Origin: Spirogloea muscicola
Taxonomy: Eukaryota > Streptophyta > Zygnematophyceae > Spirogloeales > Spirogloeaceae
Reading direction: 5' to 3'
Assembly: GCA_009602725.1 (NCBI GenBank)
Contig: WELB01000006.1
Coordinates: forward strand, 722,344-786,343
Length of the DNA: 64,000 nucleotides
The number at the start of each line of letters is the position of its first letter. The stretch's first letter is position 1. Position numbers and translations under genes: made by a program. Under the pieces are notes generated by a model. It was not told where the DNA came from. It was given only the letters and a program-made list of their open reading frames with translations, and made no database searches. Positions 58,901 through 64,000 of this stretch are shown here, one piece after another.

Positions 58901-61900
58901 GTAGAGATCAATATGGGTGCATACTTATTCGTGGTCAAGGCCACAAAATTAGTGGTCAACTAGCTTTCCAACCCTGTGACGAATGCTCAATGGCTTTGTT
59001 TCTGTGCACTAGACCTCACGTGTTAGAAAGTGCAAGAAGCGTCTGAAGCAAATTGCTATCCAACACAGGTGTCTGATTGCAGTATCCCAGCTTTTCCCAA
59101 ATGTTGCAGAGAGACCAATTGAAAAATGACATAAGCACAATGGGTTCTGCTTGCCTGCGCTGCCTGGCACTGGCAACTCGGACGCTATCTGGGGAAGAGG
59201 CTCCCAAAGGCCAAGAAGACGATCTGACAAGTTGGATCCTGCCAGACAGTGGCCTTACTCTACTTGCCATTGTTGGCATGAAGGTTGTCTCTAGCTCTTG
59301 TATGCTGCTAGTGCTCTTCTTAATCCCTCATTGTAGATGTCATCCACTAAGCTTTGCACAGTCACATTAGTGTTGGCATCATCAGACAGCAATCACCTCA
59401 CTTGTGAGTAAGGAAGAGGTAATCTGAGGAGAGATGTGGACTGCAGTATCTGAGAATAAGAATGTGGAGACGGATGTGGACGCTGCAAAAGAGCTGTACA
59501 CCTTGCAATCTACACGTCTCACACATTTGTATAAGTGGACTTTCAGGATCCTACAAGGCCTGGGGTGCCAGAGGCTGTTGCTATCTGCCAACGTGCTGGT
59601 GTTAAGGTGAGAATTCCAAACTTCGTGCATCAGAACAAAGTCGAACAATCAGTAAGTCATATTGTTCGATTTTTTGAGCTGCTGGCTGTGCTGGCTGTTT
59701 CCTTCTCTCGAATCATGACCTATCCATCTAATCTAGGAGGTTCCTGTTGGTCATTGGTACAGGTTAGAATGGTAACGGGCGACAATGTAGTCACTGCAAG
59801 AGCGATCGCGCAAGAATGTGGCATTCTGACTCCAAATGGGATTGCGATCGAAGGTCGAGAGTTCCGGGCTCTGAGTCCACAGGAAATGAGGCGCGTCATT
59901 CCTACCATTGACGTAAGTCAACTCATGCTCTCAAATTGAGCAGGTACTTAGAGAAGTTGGTAGCTATTACGCTTAGCAATAACAGGCACACTACTCTTAC
60001 TGACCTACTCCTCTTGGGCAGGTCATGGCACGTTCCTCACCCACCGACAAGCACACCTTGGTAAAGATGCTGCGGCAAATGGGTGAGGTAGTTGGTGTGA
60101 CAGGGGATGGCACCAATGACGCACCTGCCCTGCATGAGGTCCCTCTCTGCTCTCTGCAGGATCTGAAATTTATTCGCTTAACCTCGTGTTGTCCCATATG
60201 AGCTTGCGTTCAGCCTCAGCCCATGAAATTCCAGATGGACTGCGTCATTGAACTGCTTGTGTGGTCAAGTCAGTGAAGCATACCTGGCTTGACAGTTGGG
60301 CCTCTACATCTTGTGGCACAGGCTGATATTGGCCTGGCCATGGGCATCTCGGGCACTGAAGTAGCCAAGGAAGCCTCTGACATTATCATCTTGGATGACA
60401 ACTTTGCGTCAATTGTCAAGGCACGCCTCAAGACCTTCATGCCACAGATTCTGGCAAGCTGCGATACTGTAATTACACATGCACTTCTTGGTACATTTAG
60501 TAGTATGTCATATGAATACATTTATCGAGCCATCACGAGCTAGTGCCTTCTGTCACGCAGGTTGTGAGATGGGGCCGAGCTGTGTACGTCAATATCCAAA
60601 AGTTCTTGCAGTTCCAGCTCACTGTCAACCTTGTTGCACTGGTCATCAATTTTGTAGCTGCCGTCGGGCAAGCCATCAGCCCAGCAAAAAGTGGTGTCAT
60701 CTCTGTGCCACTTAACGCTGTCCAAGTAAGTCTGCAAGGGTCCTTGCCAGTTGTGTGCTTTACATGTCGTTTGCCAGTTGTGTGCTGTACATGTCGTTTG
60801 CATCACAAGTCAGCCAGTAGGAGTCGTATTACTAGTATACCCACGAACAGTGACTTCATAAAGCATGTGGTTGTTGCCCTAGGTGTTAAGATTTAGTATA
60901 GGTGGACAAGCAGAAACAGATAATGACTCTATAAGGCATGTGGTTGTTGCCCTAGGTGTTAAGATTCAAGTAGAAATGGACAAGCAGTGTCACAAGGACC
61001 TACAGATAGGGTTGGGAGTACAGGGGGTTTCTAGTGCAGGTTTGTAAGTGGAACGAAGTTGTAACAGCAGATCACCCTGTCTTTGCAGCTTTTGTGGATC
61101 AATCTCATCATGGACACTCTGGGTGCCCTTGCTTTGGCAACCGAGAAACCAACAGATGAGCTGATGGAGCGTAAGCCTGTTGGCAGAAGGTAGTGTCTCA
61201 GTTCACCTTGATAGAGGTTGCTGTCTTTGCTTTGCACCACTTCTTTCATTGCGATTCGTGACGTTTACAAGTTCTTGGTTTGGTCTGCAGAGAGCCTCTT
61301 ATCACCAATATCATGATCCGCAACCTTCTTGGACAGGTATGCTTGGTCAATGATAGCGGTGGATTGTTCGCTTTGTGCTTTGCTACTTCTGTGACAGAAC
61401 ATTTGTGAGGCCTTAAGGATCCACATGCATGTCATGTTGTACGTAGCTGGGGACTCTGGTCATGTTGACTCGTGGGTGTGCTTGATGAGCAGGCTATATA
61501 TCAGCTGGCTATATGTTTGACACTCAATTATGCTGGCAAAGAAATATGGAATCTGCATAACAACAAGCTTGGAGGAGGCAGTGTGAAGGAGCCTATGTCC
61601 ACAATAGAGAACAATACGATCATCTTCAATGTTTTTGTGTTCATGCAGGTGAGACTGCCATGCAGGCCACCTAGCCAATGACCACAATCTCGCCCGCTTG
61701 CCTGCCAAATTCTGAGTATCATGATGACGGCTGCTTTTGCCCATGATGAGAACACCCATGTGTCAAAGTAACGTGTTTGCCGTTTACTTGTTCTGTAGGT
61801 TTTCAATGAGATAAGCGCCAGAGATATGGTGCGCCTCAATGTTTTCAAGGGCATTCTCACCAATAGGATATTCTGTGCTATCATAGTTGCAACCGTGGGC

Positions 61901-62757
61901 GTGCAAGTAAGTTGACCTGCAGGCCCTGTTGCTTTCCAAAGTGTGCAGGTCTTACACCTGTGCCTTGTTGAGGGATTGTCAGTGTACACTTGCCAGACTT
62001 AGCGCTGTTTAAGGCCGTATTACCCTTACATATCTGGTGCTGAACTCTTCACCAATCTGAGCTTGACTTGTGGCTCCTATTGGCAGATTCTCCTGGTAGA
62101 ACTTGGATTCTTGCACAAGTTTGCAACAACAACCAGCCTAGATTGGCAGGAGTGGTTGTTTTGCGTGATTGCTGGCGTTCTTGCGTGAGCTTGACTTGAC
62201 CTCGCCTGTAGTGAAGCCTTGTGATCGGAAGTTATAAGAGTCCCTATTTATAAGCTGCCTGAAGCTTAAGGGCGCTCATAAGTGTCTGAGAGGTTACTGA
62301 CTGCCTCGTGCCTTCATCTTGAACTGTTTTCGTGCAGACTGCCGTTGGCCATGCTAGTCAAGCTCATACCTGTTCCAAAGAAGGAGCTGTTTGCCACTAT
62401 CAAAACGCCAAGGTTTCTGAGATTCAGGGCGAAGAAGATGAGAGCAGATGACGATGCAGATGCAGCAACGGGTCAGTCCAAAAACGATAAATGCCTACGC
62501 CTTGAAGAGTGAAATCATGTTGGCCAAGGTTGATTGCATTGTACTTACAATGGCTCCTACAATCTTTAGGCAGCGAGCTGCCTAAAGATGCATGCACTTT
62601 CTCACAGACATGTTCATGTGATGCAGTGGAAGATGCAGCCACCAATAACTCATTGCAAGACTCATCTTCCCATCGAGCCGGCAAGCCAAGCCTGAATACC
62701 GGTGCACCACTTGAGAACGGCAATGGCAGTATACCAAGTAGAGTGGCTGTTCCATAG
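52971..62757 (+). CDS. ACA: P2B-type autoinhibited Ca2+-ATPase (plant ACA/PMCA)
   Basis: This pump exports Ca2+ from the cytosol across plasma or organelle membranes. The start at 52971 gives [16 protein letters not shown]; exon 2 (53379-53507) encodes [17 protein letters not shown], the N-terminal basic-aromatic calmodulin-binding type of plant ACAs. Then [32 protein letters not shown], membrane segments [20 protein letters not shown] and [13 protein letters not shown], actuator motif TGES (about 55993), [15 protein letters not shown] (M4, near 57015), phosphorylation motif DKTGTLT (Asp codon 57452-57454), nucleotide-site [30 protein letters not shown] (about 60101) and M6 [17 protein letters not shown] pairs end near 62.38 kb ([13 protein letters not shown]). 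The last exon is 62627-62757, ending IPSRVAVP. Well over 20 exons; many are under 100 nt. An uncertain exon joins about 53570-53620 to 53.99 kb. No long C-terminal PMCA-type tail, again plant-like. Confidence 0.95.
60744..60990 (+). repeat. Two tandem duplications inside one ACA intron
   Basis: TTGCCAGTTGTGTGCT(TT/GT)ACATG repeats with a 27-bp period (60744-60800). A second duplication with a 73-bp period covers about 60852-60990 (GCATGTGGTTGTTGCCCTAG ... GTTAAGATT ... GGACAAGCAG in each unit). Both lie between exons ending at about 60725 and starting at about 61089. Confidence 0.8.
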
Positions 62758-63027
62758 GGCTCCAGTAGGGCTCCACCGTAGTGTACACTCGACATAGGCA
62801 TAGGCGCCAGATTATGCACGGAGGCACCGTAGCTGTATGCTATTATTGAAAACAGGTGTTCATGGGCAAGATTTTTAGGACAATTCAATTGATGTGTTAA
62901 GCGGGGACACAAACCCGCTCAATTGTCACACTTCTCCATACAACTGGCCATAGAAACACCTGGCCCTGTTGTGGCAGAGGTTCTTGTAAAGAGTGCTACA
63001 AGCAAGCCCACAGCAGCATTTTGGTGC

Positions 63028-63693
63028 TCAAAAGGCCCCTGAGGTTGCCATTAAGGACTTGTAGAGAGTCTCTCCATGTACTGAACTAGAGGCACTGACT
63101 CGGAGCACCTTAGCCGCAGCTCTGAGGTGAGATGTTGCGGAGAACGATGGCGAGGCGGAAGGTGGCAGTACCTTCTCGCGCTTCTGTGCCTGCTGCTCGC
63201 TCTGCACTGACGCCCCCAGTGCTCGGGCTAGTTCGTCCAGGCTCACAGGCACGGACTGCGTCCTGGGCACTGCACCATCAGCTGTCCCTTTCCTAATGGC
63301 ATGCTTGGACGACTGTTGGCCGGGTGGCGATGGCGACAACCAGGTCGTGATGCCAGCCCAGGCGACACTCCGCTGCGAACCATCCAGCTTGGCTTGCCAG
63401 TTCAGGTGCCGCAGTGCCAGTCGCCGGCACTCCAACAAGTCCAAAAAGAGCTGCTTGCCAAAGACAGTCTCGGCAGTGGTGGTCAACTGGCCGCCCAGCA
63501 TGGCTGACCACAGTCCCAGAAGCTGCTCTCGCTGCATGCGAAGGCCCAGGTCAAGCAAAACACGCTCCAACTCCGGGAGCGTGATCTGGATCTCGCCTGC
63601 ATCACTCTTGTGCGCCTGGATCTCTGCCGCTAGCTGGTCCAGGACCTTGGTCTGTACGGTTGCCGACAAGAGCACAACGGCTGCTTGCTGGAA
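63028..63693 (-). CDS. Unidentified protein, C-terminal exon
   Basis: I cannot name this. A terminal exon probably begins at 63693 after a GATCAG acceptor and codes for 221 residues: FQQAAVVLLSATVQTKVLDQ, then IQITLPELERVLLDLGLRMQ, REQLLGLWSAMLGGQLTTT, FGKQLFLDLLECRRLALRHL and a Ser-rich basic C-terminus ending SLMATSGAF-stop (stop 63028). It is mostly amphipathic helix in the first half and disordered in the second; no Cys/His cluster, signal peptide or membrane segment. The frame stays open to 63957 but codon character drops past 63700, consistent with intron. It converges on the Ca2+-ATPase gene (270 bp between stops). Confidence 0.6.
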   Translation of the reverse strand, partial: FQQAAVVLLSATVQTKVLDQLAAEIQAHKSDAGEIQITLPELERVLLDLGLRMQREQLLGLWSAMLGGQLTTTAETVFGKQLFLDLLECRRLALRHLNWQAKLDGSQRSVAWAGITTWLSPSPPGQQSSKHAIRKGTADGAVPRTQSVPVSLDELARALGASVQSEQQAQKREKVLPPSASPSFSATSHLRAAAKVLRVSASSSVHGETLYKSLMATSGAF

Positions 63694-64000
63694 CTGATCA
63701 CCAGGTGAAATGCGACGGTCAGTCAGCATGTTTTGTTTTGACAGCCTACGTTCAGCAACATGAGAATCTGCAGCAGTTAAACAAGGACTTGCAGCTCTTT
63801 CTGAGCACTCTTTCAAGGTCCTGCCGCTGTTGTGACTTGGCAAATCAGTAACATGAGCGGCAATCAGAACTTGCTCAATCTGAGAGGACCCGTCCAGGCA
63901 GGGCCCAGCATGCTGGATATGCTGCAATCTAATCCATAGGCGTAAGCAATCAGACAAAAAGCCATTGAAATATGAGGGCAGCTGACCTTATTCGCAAGGG

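Overview
The window is nuclear DNA of a green-lineage (Viridiplantae) eukaryote, most likely an alga. Its genes are split by many short GT-AG introns and match plant versions closely: a CPSF30 fused to a YTH domain, a P2B Ca2+-ATPase with a plant-type N-terminal calmodulin-binding region, a plant-type DNA ligase IV and THO1/HPR1, and a siroheme-pathway methyltransferase. True EF-1alpha rather than EFL favours a streptophyte alga, or one of the chlorophyte groups that kept EF-1alpha. First exons are very GC-rich, with Ala/Gly triplet runs; introns and spacers are near 45-50% GC.

Layout. 1-2069 (+) siroheme methyltransferase, 5' end outside the window. 2934-3948 (-) LSM3, with one exon damaged at a single N. 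6008-10021 (-) CPSF30-YTH, divergent from 10318-10539 (+) RPS14, which is cut by an assembly gap. 10666-16717 (+) THOC1, 22 exons. 17439-18740 (+) probable MED9, tail to tail with 18698-26653 (-) DNA ligase IV. 26.9-33.3 kb is a repeat island. 33546-40839 (+) is a chorein/VPS13-family (BLTP3-like) lipid-transfer protein. 42327-44352 (-) is eEF1A. 44.9-52.6 kb is a second repeat island holding one small unidentified coding exon (46584-46829, -) and the longest retrotransposon reading frame (48979-50457, +). 52971-62757 (+) is an autoinhibited Ca2+-ATPase, convergent with an unidentified gene whose last exon is 63028-63693 (-).

Most genes serve mRNA life: LSM3 (splicing/decay), CPSF30-YTH (3'-end formation and m6A reading), THOC1 (export), MED9 (transcription), RPS14 and eEF1A (translation). 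The rest cover DNA repair, tetrapyrrole synthesis, lipid transfer and calcium export. I see no operon-like logic; adjacency looks incidental apart from the CPSF30/RPS14 shared promoter.

The repeat islands are dominated by 5'-truncated copies of a LINE-like family. Copies end in a conserved C-terminus (AGRAL ... LTRGY-stop) and, in most cases, a 3'UTR hairpin GGGCTGGC-loop-GCCAGCCC 60-115 nt later. Many more hairpins occur without any reading frame, together with a second short module (module B), so SINE-like partners sharing the LINE tail are likely. All exon limits were placed by eye from homology, splice-site and phase agreement.
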